Shown here piece after piece: positions 13,122 to 22,682 of a DNA stretch of 64,000 nt; position 1 is the stretch's first letter, and the number at the start of each line of letters is the position of its first letter. The position numbers were made by a program, and so were the translations under genes. This DNA comes from Lysobacter sp. 5GHs7-4 (lineage in GTDB: Bacteria; Pseudomonadota; Gammaproteobacteria; Xanthomonadales; Xanthomonadaceae), in NCBI RefSeq assembly GCF_021284765.1, contig NZ_CP089924.1, positions 2,622,001 through 2,686,000 on the forward strand, given 5' to 3'. Under the pieces are notes generated by a model that did not search any database, had not been told where the DNA came from, and saw nothing but the letters and a program-made list of their open reading frames with translations.

Positions 13122-14513
13122 ATGTCCGACCCCAACCTCAGCTCGATCGCCACCGTCGAGGACGTCGTCCGCCTGATCCAGGCGCGCCGTCCCGACCACG
13201 TCAACGTCGGCTACGGCGACATGCCGGGCCAGTTGCGGGTCAAGTACGTGTCCACCGAGCGCTTCCTCAGCGCGCTGGAAAAGGGCATCGGCTTCGCCGG
13301 CGCGGCGCTGGCCCTGGATCACGGCGACGTGCAGCGTCCGGCTCAGGGCGTTAGCAGCGGCGACGGAGTGATCTTCGGCGACCGCCTGTGCCGCGTGGTG
13401 CCCGACAGCGTGCGCGAGATCCCTTGGGAAAGCCCCACGCGCAACCTGCTGTTCCTGGCCGATTTCGAGGAGCCCGAGGGGCCGCTGCAGCCGCGCAACG
13501 TCTATCGCCGGGTGCTGGCGCGCGCCCGCGCGCAAGGGCTGCGCGCGTTCCACTCCAGCGAATACGAATTCACCATGTTCGAAGAAACGTCGCGTTCGGT
13601 CCGCGAGAAGGACTACCGCGGCTTGCGCCTGGCCACGCTCGACAACTCCTATCACCTGATGCTGCGCCAGGGCGTCGGCAGCGGCTTCTACAACGCGCTG
13701 ATGGACTGCTGCAAGCGCATGGACATTCCGCTGGAGGGCGTGCACGAGGAAATGGGCGCCGGCTTCATGGAAGCCGCATTGGCGTACGGCGAGGGCGTGC
13801 GCGCGGCCGACGACGCGATGCTGTTCAAGACCGTGGCCAAGATCGTCGCCCAGCGCCACGACAAGCTGATCACCTTCATGGCGCGCTGGTCCAACCAAGC
13901 CGACGGGCAGAGCGGCCACATCCACGTTTCGCTGCGCGACGAGCAGGGCGATCCGGTGTTCCACGATCCGAGCGAGCCGCGCGGCATGAGCCGGACGATG
14001 CGTCACTTCGTCGGCGGCGTGCAGCGCCTGCTGCCGGAATTCCTGATCCTGTTCGGGCCGACGGTGAATTCGTTCCGCCGCTATCAGCCGTGGATCTTCT
14101 CGCCGGTGGCGGCGACCTGGGGCTGGGAGAACCGCACCTGCGCGCTGCGCCTGATCGGCGGTTCGCCGCATTCGCAACGCGTCGAATGCCGGGTGCCGGG
14201 CGCCGATGCCAATCCCTACCTGGCCCTGGCCTGCGTGCTCGGCGCCGGCTTGTGGGGCATCGAACACGCGATCGAGCCGGGCGAGGAGTCGACCTGGAAC
14301 GTCTACGACAACCTCGACAAGGTCGCACCGCAATACCGCTTCCCGCGCAGCTTCGCCGCGGCGATCGAGCGCTTCGACGCCTCGCGCGCGGCGCGCGAGC
14401 TGTTCGGCGACCGCTTCGTCGACGCCTACGTGGAGATGAAGCGCGCCCAGGACGAAGAGTTCGCCGCGCTGGTCACCGACGTGGAGCTGCGTCGCTTCTT
14501 CGAATTCGCCTGA
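13122..14513 (+). CDS. Glutamine-synthetase-like gamma-glutamyl-amine ligase
   Basis: A 463-residue member of the glutamine synthetase superfamily. It shows the beta-grasp N-terminal part (VNVGYGDMPGQLRVKYVS), the ATP/metal segment (FHSSEYEFTMFEE), HEEMGAGFMEAAL, the GHIHVSL histidine motif, and the NRTCALRLIGG and ECRVPGADANPYLALA segments. True ammonia-assimilating GlnA is nearly always near ntr genes and has a different adenylylation loop; here the neighbours are catabolic. I therefore infer a gamma-glutamyl ligase acting on an amine, as in PuuA or IpuC. The exact amine is unknown. A frame open to 12978 has no support; ATG 13122 follows AATAGGAAACGG. Confidence 0.8.
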   Translation: MSDPNLSSIATVEDVVRLIQARRPDHVNVGYGDMPGQLRVKYVSTERFLSALEKGIGFAGAALALDHGDVQRPAQGVSSGDGVIFGDRLCRVVPDSVREIPWESPTRNLLFLADFEEPEGPLQPRNVYRRVLARARAQGLRAFHSSEYEFTMFEETSRSVREKDYRGLRLATLDNSYHLMLRQGVGSGFYNALMDCCKRMDIPLEGVHEEMGAGFMEAALAYGEGVRAADDAMLFKTVAKIVAQRHDKLITFMARWSNQADGQSGHIHVSLRDEQGDPVFHDPSEPRGMSRTMRHFVGGVQRLLPEFLILFGPTVNSFRRYQPWIFSPVAATWGWENRTCALRLIGGSPHSQRVECRVPGADANPYLALACVLGAGLWGIEHAIEPGEESTWNVYDNLDKVAPQYRFPRSFAAAIERFDASRAARELFGDRFVDAYVEMKRAQDEEFAALVTDVELRRFFEFA

Positions 14514-14521
14514 GGCCGTCG

Positions 14522-15910
14522 ATGGACGCTTTCGAAATCATTTCTCCGGTCGACGGCCGGTCGCTGTCGGTGGTGCGCTATGCGCGCGAGTCCGAGTCCG
14601 AGCGCGCGTTGCAACGCGCGCAGGCGGCGCTGCCGGGCTGGCGTGCGCTCGGCCTGGATGCGCGCCTGGCGGCGATCGAAGCCTTCGTGGCGGCGATGGA
14701 GGCGCGGCGCGCCGAGTTCGCCAAGCAGGTGCTGTGGCAGATCGGCCGGCCGCTGCAGTTCGCCGACGAACTGGGACGGGTGCGGGCGGGCTGGGAGCGC
14801 ACGCGCGCGCTAGCGCCGCAGTTGCTCGGCGAACAGGTCGTGGACGGCGGCGACGGTATCCGCCGCGCGCTGCGGCGCGAGCCCAAAGGCATCGCGCTGG
14901 GCATCTGCGCCTGGAACTACCCGGTGGCGATGGCCGCACAGATGGCGATCGCGGCGCTGGCCGCGGGCAATGCCTTCGTGCTCAAGCACGCCCCGCAGAC
15001 CGCGCTGATCGCCGAGCTGATGGCGGAGTGCGCGGACGCGGCGGGCTTGCCGGGCGGCGTGTTCCAGGTCTTGCATCTGCCGCATGCGATGGTCGAGCGG
15101 CTGCTGTCGCAGCGACGTTTCCAGGCGGTGCAGTTCATCGGTTCCGAACGCGGCGGGCGGGCGGTGCTGGCGGCCGCCAGCGCCGGGCTGGTCGCGACCG
15201 GACTCGAGCTTGGCGGCAAGGATGCGGCGTATGTGCGTGCCGACGCGGATCTGGACTGGGCCGCGGCGCAGTTGGTCGAAGGCGCGTACGCCAACTCGGG
15301 CCAGTCGTGCTGTTCGGTCGAGCGCATCTATGTCGACCGGCGCGTGTATCCGCGCTTCGTCGATGCCTTCGTTGAACGCGCGCGCGCATTGCGGCTGGAT
15401 CACCCGCTGCGTTCGCCGGATCTGGGGCCGGTGGTCAGCGCAGCCGCGGCGCAGCGCATCGCCGACGAAGTCGCCGCCGCCGTCGCCGCCGGCGCGCGCG
15501 CCGCGCTGGCCGGACACCGCGCCGGCGAACTCGCCGGACAGGGCGCCTACCTGTCGCCGGAAGTCCTGCTCGACGTGAACGCCGACATGGCCATTGAGCG
15601 CGAGGAAACCTTCGGCCCGGTGGCGACGCTGACGGCGGTGGACGGCGACGCGCAGGCGCTGGCGGCGATCAACGCCAGCCGCTTCGGCCTGACCGCGTCG
15701 GTGTGGACGCGCGAGCCGCAGGCGGCGGCCGGCCTGATCGACGCGATCCAGGCCGGCACTGTGTTCGTCAACCGCTGCGACCACGCCGACCTGCATCTGC
15801 CCTGGGGCGGAACCAAGGCCTCCGGGCTCGGCCGCATCGGCGCCGGCGCGAGCTTCGACGAATGGGTGGAACTCAAGTCCGTGCACGTGCGCGAAACGGG
15901 GGCGAAATGA
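14522..15910 (+). CDS. Aldehyde dehydrogenase
   Basis: A 462-residue NAD(P)-dependent aldehyde dehydrogenase. It has the cofactor and proton-relay motif WNYPVAMAAQMAIAALAAGN, the catalytic glutamate in GLELGGKDAAYV, and the active cysteine in NSGQSCCSVERIYV. The C-terminal EETFGPVATL and LPWGGTKASGLGR segments are also present. It begins 8 bases after the ligase stop and overlaps the next gene by 4 bases, so it belongs to the same operon. Its likely role is to oxidise the aldehyde made from the (gamma-glutamylated) amine. At 462 residues it is a little short for the family. Confidence 0.88.
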   Translation: MDAFEIISPVDGRSLSVVRYARESESERALQRAQAALPGWRALGLDARLAAIEAFVAAMEARRAEFAKQVLWQIGRPLQFADELGRVRAGWERTRALAPQLLGEQVVDGGDGIRRALRREPKGIALGICAWNYPVAMAAQMAIAALAAGNAFVLKHAPQTALIAELMAECADAAGLPGGVFQVLHLPHAMVERLLSQRRFQAVQFIGSERGGRAVLAAASAGLVATGLELGGKDAAYVRADADLDWAAAQLVEGAYANSGQSCCSVERIYVDRRVYPRFVDAFVERARALRLDHPLRSPDLGPVVSAAAAQRIADEVAAAVAAGARAALAGHRAGELAGQGAYLSPEVLLDVNADMAIEREETFGPVATLTAVDGDAQALAAINASRFGLTASVWTREPQAAAGLIDAIQAGTVFVNRCDHADLHLPWGGTKASGLGRIGAGASFDEWVELKSVHVRETGAK

Positions 15911-16674
15911 ACGCCGATCCGCTTGCGCTCGAACCCGGCGCGGCCTGGCCCGCGGGCGAGGTCTTCAACCCGACCGGGCGCGCGCCGCTGGTGCTGGTGT
16001 GCGAACACGCCTCCAACCGCATTCCGCCGGGCTACGCCGACCTGGGCTGCGACGCGCACGATTTGTCGCGCCATATCGCCGTGGATCTCGGCGCGGGCGA
16101 ACTCGCCCGCGGCCTGGCGCTGCATCTGGATGCGCCGGCGGTGCTTTGCTCGACCAGCCGCTTGTTCGTGGACTGCAACCGCGCGCCGTTCGAATCCGAC
16201 TGGATCGCGCCGGTGTCGGACCGCAGCGCGATCGCCGGCAATGCCGACCTCAGCGCGGCGCAGCGGCATGCGCGCGCGCAGCTGGTGTTCGAGCCGTTCC
16301 ACGCGCTGGTCGGCGAGACGGTCGCGGCCAAACGCCGCGAGGGCGGCGACCCGCTGATCGTCGCCGTACATAGCTACGCGCCGTTCCTCGACGGGCTCGC
16401 GCGGCCGCCGGTGGCGGTGATCTGGGACCAACCGACGCCGGCGACCCACGTCGTCGCCGCCTTGCGCCGCGAGGTTGAGCCGGTCGGCGACAACGCGCCC
16501 TACGACGGCCGCCTCGCGCGCGGCTACACCTTCGACCGCCACGCGCGCCCGTTCGGCCTGCGCCGTTTCGCCATCGAAGTGCGCCAGGACTTGCTCGGTG
16601 AACCCGGCGGGGTGGCGACGTGGACGCGGATCGTCGGCGAGGCGATCGCGGCGGCAATGCAAGCGCGGCAGTGA
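15907..16674 (+). CDS. N-formylglutamate amidohydrolase family protein
   Basis: A 255-residue member of the N-formylglutamate amidohydrolase (HutG2-like) family. It has the VCEHASNRIPPGY metal-site motif, VDCNRAP and IVAVHSYAPFLDG. The family cleaves acyl groups from the amino group of glutamate or aspartate with the help of zinc. There is no histidine-utilisation gene nearby, so histidine breakdown is unlikely. In this operon it may release glutamate or the carboxylic product from a gamma-glutamyl intermediate, which is my inference. The start overlaps the dehydrogenase stop (ATGA). Confidence 0.8.
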   Translation: MNADPLALEPGAAWPAGEVFNPTGRAPLVLVCEHASNRIPPGYADLGCDAHDLSRHIAVDLGAGELARGLALHLDAPAVLCSTSRLFVDCNRAPFESDWIAPVSDRSAIAGNADLSAAQRHARAQLVFEPFHALVGETVAAKRREGGDPLIVAVHSYAPFLDGLARPPVAVIWDQPTPATHVVAALRREVEPVGDNAPYDGRLARGYTFDRHARPFGLRRFAIEVRQDLLGEPGGVATWTRIVGEAIAAAMQARQ

Positions 16675-16742
16675 TGCGAACTCAATCCGCCGGCCGCGAC
16701 GCGACCGGCGCAGCAGATCCAACCCGGGGAGGGGAGACGAAC

Positions 16743-18182
16743 GTGGACGGCAATGCGGAAACGGTGGAACTGCGCAAGAACGCGCTGGGCTGGCTGCAGA
16801 TCGTGTTCTTCGTCATCGCGACCAACGGCCCGCTGATCGGGCTGGTCGGCGCGGTGCCGGTGGCGATCGGCATGGGCAACGGCGTCGGCACCGCCGGTGC
16901 GTTCGTGCTGGCCGGCGCGGCGTACCTGCTTTTCAGCGTCGGCTTCGTCGCCATGAGCCGGCACATCGGCAATGCCGGCGCGTTCTATTCCTACGTCACC
17001 GCCGGGCTCGGCGGCGGCGCCGGCATCGTCGCCGCGTTCCTGGCGCTGGCGGCGTACTTCGGCATCCAGCTGGCGTGCTTCGCGATGATCGGGTTCTTCC
17101 TCGAACAAGCGCAGCAACAGTGGCTCGGCGCCAGCGCGGCATGGTGGATCAACGCGCTGGCGGTGGCGGTGTTGGTCCGAATTTGCGGCTATCGCAACAT
17201 CGAGTTCAGCAGTCGCGTGCTGGCGGTGCTGATGCTGTGCGAGATCGGCATCGTGCTGCTGTTCGTGGCCGCCGTGTTCGCGCACGGCGGCGGCCCGGAG
17301 GGGTTCTCGGCGGCGCCGCTGCTGCCGTCGCAGGTGTTCTCGGCCGGGCTCGGGGTGTCGCTGGTGTTCGTCGCCGGTTCCTACTTCGGCTTCGAGACCA
17401 CCGCGATCTACGCCGAGGAAGCGCGCGACCCGCGCCGCAGCATCGCCATCGCCACCTACGTGGCGCTGGGCGCGATCACCGTGTTCCTGTCGCTGGCGAC
17501 CTGGGCGATCACCGTTGCCTACGGCCCGCAGCAGGTGGTCGCGGCGGCGCAGGCCGACCCGGGCAACTTCTGGTTCGCGATGGCGGCCACGCTGACCGCG
17601 CCGCCGGTGGCGGCGGCGATGAGCGCGCTGGTGATCACCAGTTTGTTCGCGTCGTTGCTGAGCCTGCACAACTCGGTCTCGCGCTATCTGTTCGCGATGG
17701 GTCGCGAAGGCGTGCTGTGGCACTGGCTGGCGCGGGTGCATCCGCGCCAGCGCACGCCGTCGGCGGCCGGCGCGACCCAATTCGCCGCGTCGATCGCCTG
17801 CATCCTGGCCTTCGCTGCGATCGGCGCCGATCCGATGGCGGCAGTGCTGCCGGTGGGCTCGGCGGTGGCCTCGATCTCGATGCTCACGGTGCAGGTGCTG
17901 GCCAGCATCGCGGTGCCGTTCTTCTTCCTGTCGCGGCCGCTGCCGCGGCGGCCGTGGACGACCGTGGTCGCGCCGCTGGCCGCGGCGCTGGTGCTGACCG
18001 GACTGATCGCGCTGATCTGCCAGAGCCTGCCGCTGCTGGCCGGCGGCAACGCGGTGTTCGTCGCGCTGATTCCGGCCTGCGTGATCGCGGTGGCCGCGGC
18101 GGCCGTCGTCTATGCGTGGTGGCTGTGGCGCTACCGCGGCCAGTTCTACCGCAACCTCGGGCAGGCGCTCGAACGCGTCTGA
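16743..18182 (+). CDS. APC-superfamily amine or amino acid permease
   Basis: A 479-residue inner-membrane transporter with about 12 hydrophobic segments. It carries the APC-family start (VELRKNALGWLQIVFFVIATNGP) and the FGFETTAIYAEEARDPRRSI motif typical of amino acid and amine permeases. I chose the GTG at 16743 because a strong Shine-Dalgarno (GGGGAGGGGAG) lies 6-8 bases upstream. An ATG at 16674 in the same frame overlaps the amidohydrolase stop and would add 23 residues. As part of the operon it should import the substrate of the ligase. Confidence 0.87.
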   Translation: MDGNAETVELRKNALGWLQIVFFVIATNGPLIGLVGAVPVAIGMGNGVGTAGAFVLAGAAYLLFSVGFVAMSRHIGNAGAFYSYVTAGLGGGAGIVAAFLALAAYFGIQLACFAMIGFFLEQAQQQWLGASAAWWINALAVAVLVRICGYRNIEFSSRVLAVLMLCEIGIVLLFVAAVFAHGGGPEGFSAAPLLPSQVFSAGLGVSLVFVAGSYFGFETTAIYAEEARDPRRSIAIATYVALGAITVFLSLATWAITVAYGPQQVVAAAQADPGNFWFAMAATLTAPPVAAAMSALVITSLFASLLSLHNSVSRYLFAMGREGVLWHWLARVHPRQRTPSAAGATQFAASIACILAFAAIGADPMAAVLPVGSAVASISMLTVQVLASIAVPFFFLSRPLPRRPWTTVVAPLAAALVLTGLIALICQSLPLLAGGNAVFVALIPACVIAVAAAAVVYAWWLWRYRGQFYRNLGQALERV

Positions 18183-18263
18183 GTCTGCGTCGAACCGCGC
18201 CGACGCGTGCGCGCGGAGCCGTGCGGCCCGGGTTCGGCCGTTTGCATCGCAAGGAGAACGATC

Positions 18264-19139
18264 ATGTCCGATCATGAACGCCGCCGCGCCGGGCGCGGGC
18301 GGGCGGGGATGTGCGCTTTGGCGCTGGCGGCGGCATCGCCAGGCGGCGCGGCGTGGGCAATGAGCGCGCCGGATCCCGGCGACATCCAGCCCGCGCCGCC
18401 GGGCATGGACGTGCTGCTGCTGTACGGCCAGCACCTGCGTGGCGACCGCGTTTACGCCAACGGCAAGCGCGCGTTCGATGGCCTGGATTTTCGCGCCGAC
18501 GTCCTCACCGCGCGCTATGTCCACTTCTTCGCGCTCGACGGCAAGACCACGACCTTCGAAGTGATCTCGATGGGCAACCGTCAGCGCGATGCGTTCGACC
18601 GCGACGGCCTCAGCGGCATGGGCAACCTGGTCGTGGGCACCTCCTGGTGGCCCAAGGCCGACGAGAGCCGCGGCCGCTACCTGACCTTCGCGGCCTACCT
18701 GAGCCTGCCGACCTCGCCGCGTGCGGGCGAGGGCCTGATCACCGGCGAGGACCGCTATACGCTGGAGCTGCAGGGCGGCTACATGACCAAGCTGACCGAA
18801 CGCTGGACCGCGGAATTCATGGGCCAGGCCGAGTTCTACACCCAGGACGACAGCAGCCAAGTGCACCGCGATCCGATGTATCGCGCGACCGCGCATCTGA
18901 GCTACAACCCGACGCCGGCGACGCGCTTCGCGCTGAGCGCGCGCCAGAGCTTCGGCGCGCGCGAGAGCCTGCACGGCGAGCGTTTGCTCGGGAGCAAGAA
19001 CGACACCAACGTCACCCTCACCTGGGCGCAACAGCTCAACGACCGGGTGCAAGTGCAGTTGCAGTACACCCGCGACCTGTCGGTGCGTGAAGGCCCGCAG
19101 ATCGACGGCGTGCAAGGGCGGCTGGCGCTGGCGTTCTGA
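18264..19139 (+). CDS. Outer-membrane transporter-like beta-barrel protein (Phenol_MetA_deg/SphA type)
   Basis: A 291-residue protein with a signal peptide (arginine-rich start, then CALALAAASPGGAAWAM). The body consists of alternating beta strands, for example RYVHFFALDGKTTTFEVISM and YTLELQGGYMTKLTERWTAEFM, and it ends in RLALAF with a terminal phenylalanine as in outer-membrane barrels. It resembles the MetA-pathway outer-membrane proteins often found at the end of catabolic operons, which are thought to help uptake of the substrate. ATG 18264 follows AAGGAG at 8 bases. It is the last gene of the ligase operon. Confidence 0.75.
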   Translation: MSDHERRRAGRGRAGMCALALAAASPGGAAWAMSAPDPGDIQPAPPGMDVLLLYGQHLRGDRVYANGKRAFDGLDFRADVLTARYVHFFALDGKTTTFEVISMGNRQRDAFDRDGLSGMGNLVVGTSWWPKADESRGRYLTFAAYLSLPTSPRAGEGLITGEDRYTLELQGGYMTKLTERWTAEFMGQAEFYTQDDSSQVHRDPMYRATAHLSYNPTPATRFALSARQSFGARESLHGERLLGSKNDTNVTLTWAQQLNDRVQVQLQYTRDLSVREGPQIDGVQGRLALAF

Positions 19140-19331
19140 GCGGGTGCCGGCGGCTACGCAGACGCTCGCGGCGCGCGCCCTCGCGCAACTGCGCAGCGGC
19201 GGCGCCGGAGCCACTGGCTCGCAGGTGGAATACCGATCGGCCATGGATGGCCGGGCCGGATCAGCCGAAGCTGAGATGCCGCGCCATGGACGGCAGCCGT
19301 ATCGCTGCCGACTCCAAGGCCTCGCACCCAA

Positions 19332-20885
19332 CTACGGCGCAGACTCGACCGCCACCCCACAAGTCCGCTTGGCCGGGCCGAACACCAACAAGCTGATCGC
19401 CCCAAGCACGCACACGCCCAAACCGCCGAACAGCAGCACCCAACCGAAGCCGTGCACCAAGGCGGCGCGGCCGATCGCCTCGATACCCGTCAGCGACGCC
19501 TCGTTCGTCGCCGACACCGCGTGGCCGGCGGCGATGTCCTGCGCCAACGCACGCAGACGCATGGCATCGACCGATGCGGGCAGGGCCTGCCTCAAATACG
19601 AAGCAATGCCCGCCAGCAGGATCAACCCCATCAGCGCGATGTTGATCGCCAGGCTGATCAGGCGCGCGCTCATGTCGATGCCCGAGGCCATGCCGGCGCG
19701 ATCGGGCGTCACCGCGCCGGTGGTGGTGTTGGTCACCGGCGTATTGGTCATGCCCAGGCCGATGCCGGCCAGCAGCGCGCCAGGCAGCATGCTCAACCAA
19801 CTCGGACGGTCCACGGCGCTGCCGTAGCGCATCAGCAGGAAGCCGACGCCGATCGCGAACAGGCCGGCGGGGATCACCAGGCCCGGTCGATGGCGCAGCA
19901 TCAGGCGCTCGGCCAGCGGCGGCACGAACAGCGTGGGCAGCGTGTAGGCCAGCAAGGCCAGTCCCGTCTCGACCGCGCCGTAGCCCAGCGCGCCCTGGAA
20001 ATAGATCGGCAGGTAGATCATGAACGGCCAGAAGCTGAAGTTCATCGCCACCGAACCGACCAGCGCGCCGGAAAAATCGCGCGAGCGGAATACCGAGAAG
20101 TCGAACATCGGATGCGGCGTGATCCGTTCGACGATCACGAACGCGACGAAGGACGCGAGCGTCGCGCAGAGGATCGCGATCGCGGTCGGACTGGAGAAAC
20201 CCAGGTCCGGTCCCTGCGTGATGTAGTAGGTCAGGCCCAACACCGACATCGACAGGGCGACCATGCCGGGCAGGTCCAAACGCTGCGCCTGCGAGTCGCG
20301 CGATTCCTGCATGCCGGCCAGCGCCAGCGCCAACGTGATCAGGCTCAGCGGCGCATGCACCAGGAACACCCACTGCCAGTTCGACAGCGCCACGATCGCC
20401 GCGCCGATGATCGGCCCGAAGCCCAGGCCGATGCCGAACACGATGCCCCACACGGCGAAGGCGCGGCTGCGCTCCGGACCGGGCTGGAACTGGTGCGAAA
20501 GCACCGCGGCCTGACAGATCAGCATGGTGCCCGCGCTCATGCCCTGCAGAAAGCGCGCGACGATCAGCAACTGCACGTCGCGGGCCAGGCCGCAGATCAG
20601 CGAGGTCGCACCGAACAGCAGCAGGCTGATCAGCATCACGCGCTTGCGGCCGTAGCGATCGGCCAGGGTGCCCGCCGCCATCAGCACTGTCGTGCAGGCG
20701 ATGGTGTAGGCGTTCATGATCCACTGCATGTCCTTGAAGTCGCCCTGCAGCAGCGCCTCCAGCGTGGGCAGGATCACCGGCACGCTGGAGATCTCCAGGC
20801 CGAACATCAATGCGGACAGGGACACCGCGGCCAGCGCGGTCGCGTTCTTGTTAGGGGCCGACTTGCTGGGGGCCAATGCGCTCAT
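19332..20885 (-). CDS. DHA2-family (EmrB/QacA-type) MFS exporter
   Basis: A 517-residue inner-membrane protein with about 14 predicted transmembrane segments. It has motif A (LADRYGRKRVMLIS), motif C-like glycine-rich stretches (GIVFGIGLGFGPIIGAAI) and a start typical of drug:H+ antiporters of the DHA2 family. The family exports drugs, dyes or natural products. The nearest regulator is the divergent LysR gene, with a large palindrome between the two. I see no adaptor protein like EmrA. ATG 20885 sits close to homologous starts; a longer frame to 20948 is unsupported. Confidence 0.88.
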   Translation of the reverse strand: MSALAPSKSAPNKNATALAAVSLSALMFGLEISSVPVILPTLEALLQGDFKDMQWIMNAYTIACTTVLMAAGTLADRYGRKRVMLISLLLFGATSLICGLARDVQLLIVARFLQGMSAGTMLICQAAVLSHQFQPGPERSRAFAVWGIVFGIGLGFGPIIGAAIVALSNWQWVFLVHAPLSLITLALALAGMQESRDSQAQRLDLPGMVALSMSVLGLTYYITQGPDLGFSSPTAIAILCATLASFVAFVIVERITPHPMFDFSVFRSRDFSGALVGSVAMNFSFWPFMIYLPIYFQGALGYGAVETGLALLAYTLPTLFVPPLAERLMLRHRPGLVIPAGLFAIGVGFLLMRYGSAVDRPSWLSMLPGALLAGIGLGMTNTPVTNTTTGAVTPDRAGMASGIDMSARLISLAINIALMGLILLAGIASYLRQALPASVDAMRLRALAQDIAAGHAVSATNEASLTGIEAIGRAALVHGFGWVLLFGGLGVCVLGAISLLVFGPAKRTCGVAVESAP

Positions 20886-21092
20886 TCGGAATTCTCTTGA
20901 CGAAGGCCACGGGCACGCGGCCGCGTCGCGGGCCACGCGTCGATGCATTCGGGGCAGGGGGCTGTAGCGGCGTTCGCAGCCGCTGCGACAGGCGTTAGCC
21001 GAGGCCGATCCGGACGGCCACGGGGCCTAAATCGGTGGCTCCAGGCGGCGCGCGGTTGCTAGCCGGCGAGGTCTATTCTCGGCCCGGCCATT

Positions 21093-21142
21093 TCATGATG
21101 GAAATGATTTAATTTTGTGGGATTAATCATTTTTCATCATGA
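21093..21142. promoter_or_regulatory. AT-rich imperfect palindrome, LysR operator candidate
   Basis: Left arm 21093-21109 (TCATGATGGAAATGATT) and right arm 21125-21142 are inverted copies with one gap and one mismatch, about 15 bases apart. The right arm ends 12 bases before the LysR start. The 20886-21154 gap is otherwise GC-rich, so the AT island stands out. LysR proteins usually bind such sites next to their own promoter and control the divergent gene. Confidence 0.6.
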
Positions 21143-21154
21143 TAGAGTCCGCCC

Positions 21155-22036
21155 ATGGACTTCGATCCGACCCTGCTGCGCGCCTTCGTCGCGGTCAAAC
21201 ACTGCGGCGGCTTCACGCGCGCCGCTGCGCGCCTGCACCTCACCCAATCCGCGGTCAGCCATCAGATCCGCCGGCTCGAAGAGCAGGTAGGCCGGCCGCT
21301 GCTGCATCGCACGACGCGCAGCCTGACCCTCACCGAGGACGGCGAGGATTTCCTGCGCTACGCCCAGCAGATCCTGGACTCGCTGGACGCCCTGAGCCGA
21401 CGCTTCCTGCCGTCGCCGGTGTCGGGCACCGTGCGCTTCGGCGTGCCCGAGAACTTCATGGGCGAACGCCTGCCGACGCTGCTGTGCCAGTTCGCGCGCG
21501 CCTATCCGGCGGTGCGGCTGGACGTGAGCGTGGGCATGAACTTCGATCTGCCCAACATGATCGACGCCGACGAACTCGACCTGGCGGTGGTCATTTCGGC
21601 GCCCAAGCACGAGCGCGGCACGCTGCTGCGGCGCACGCGCCTGGTCTGGATCGCCGCGGACACTTTCGAGCCGCCGGCCGGTGCGTCGCTGCCGCTGGCG
21701 TTCTATCCGCCGCCTTGCGTGTATCGCCACATCAGCGTCGCGGCGCTGGGCCGCACCGGCCTGGAGTGGCACGTGATCTTCACCTCGCCCAGCCACCAGG
21801 GCCTGCGCGCGGCCGTGCTGGCCGGGCTGGCGGTGACGGTGCTGACGGTGGACGATGTCGAGCCCGGCATGAAGATCGTCGACGGGCTGTACGGCCTGCC
21901 GCCGCTGCCGCACGCGGACTTCGCCCTGATCTGCGGGGCCGGCGGCAAGACGCCGGCGGCGCTGGAGTTCGGTCGTTTGATCCTGGACATGCCGGAGCCT
22001 TCGGGCGCTGCCAAGCGGGCGGCGGCGAGGACGTGA
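21155..22036 (+). CDS. LysR-family transcriptional regulator
   Basis: A 293-residue LysR regulator. The winged helix-turn-helix is at residues 5-60 (LLRAFVAVKHCGGFTRAAARLHLTQSAVSHQIRRLEEQ, read here in parts). The substrate-binding domain follows from about 90 (GTVRFGVPENFMGERLP). It is read away from the exporter gene, with a palindromic site between, so it probably controls the exporter and itself. The ligand is unknown. The start is fixed by the family N-terminus and lies just after the AT-rich operator. Confidence 0.93.
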   Translation: MDFDPTLLRAFVAVKHCGGFTRAAARLHLTQSAVSHQIRRLEEQVGRPLLHRTTRSLTLTEDGEDFLRYAQQILDSLDALSRRFLPSPVSGTVRFGVPENFMGERLPTLLCQFARAYPAVRLDVSVGMNFDLPNMIDADELDLAVVISAPKHERGTLLRRTRLVWIAADTFEPPAGASLPLAFYPPPCVYRHISVAALGRTGLEWHVIFTSPSHQGLRAAVLAGLAVTVLTVDDVEPGMKIVDGLYGLPPLPHADFALICGAGGKTPAALEFGRLILDMPEPSGAAKRAAART

Positions 22037-22082
22037 TTTCGCGGTAAGCGATCGGTCGCGCTGCGGCCGCGAACGCCGCTGA

Positions 22083-22670
<588 letters not shown>

Positions 22671-22682
22671 TCGGAACGCTTC

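Noticed and set aside
13388..14521. N-terminal extension of the aldehyde dehydrogenase frame
   Set aside because: The frame is open through the ligase gene but is out of frame with it. ATG 14522 fits the family start and the gene spacing.
15907..16674. Histidine-utilisation deformylase (hutG)
   Set aside because: The family fits, but no hutH, hutU or hutI is near. The neighbours point to an amine pathway, so I kept only the family name.
16524..19331. Minus-strand open frame of 935 codons
   Set aside because: Antisense to the APC permease and outer-membrane protein genes. Its composition is Arg/His/Gln-rich with no recognisable domain.
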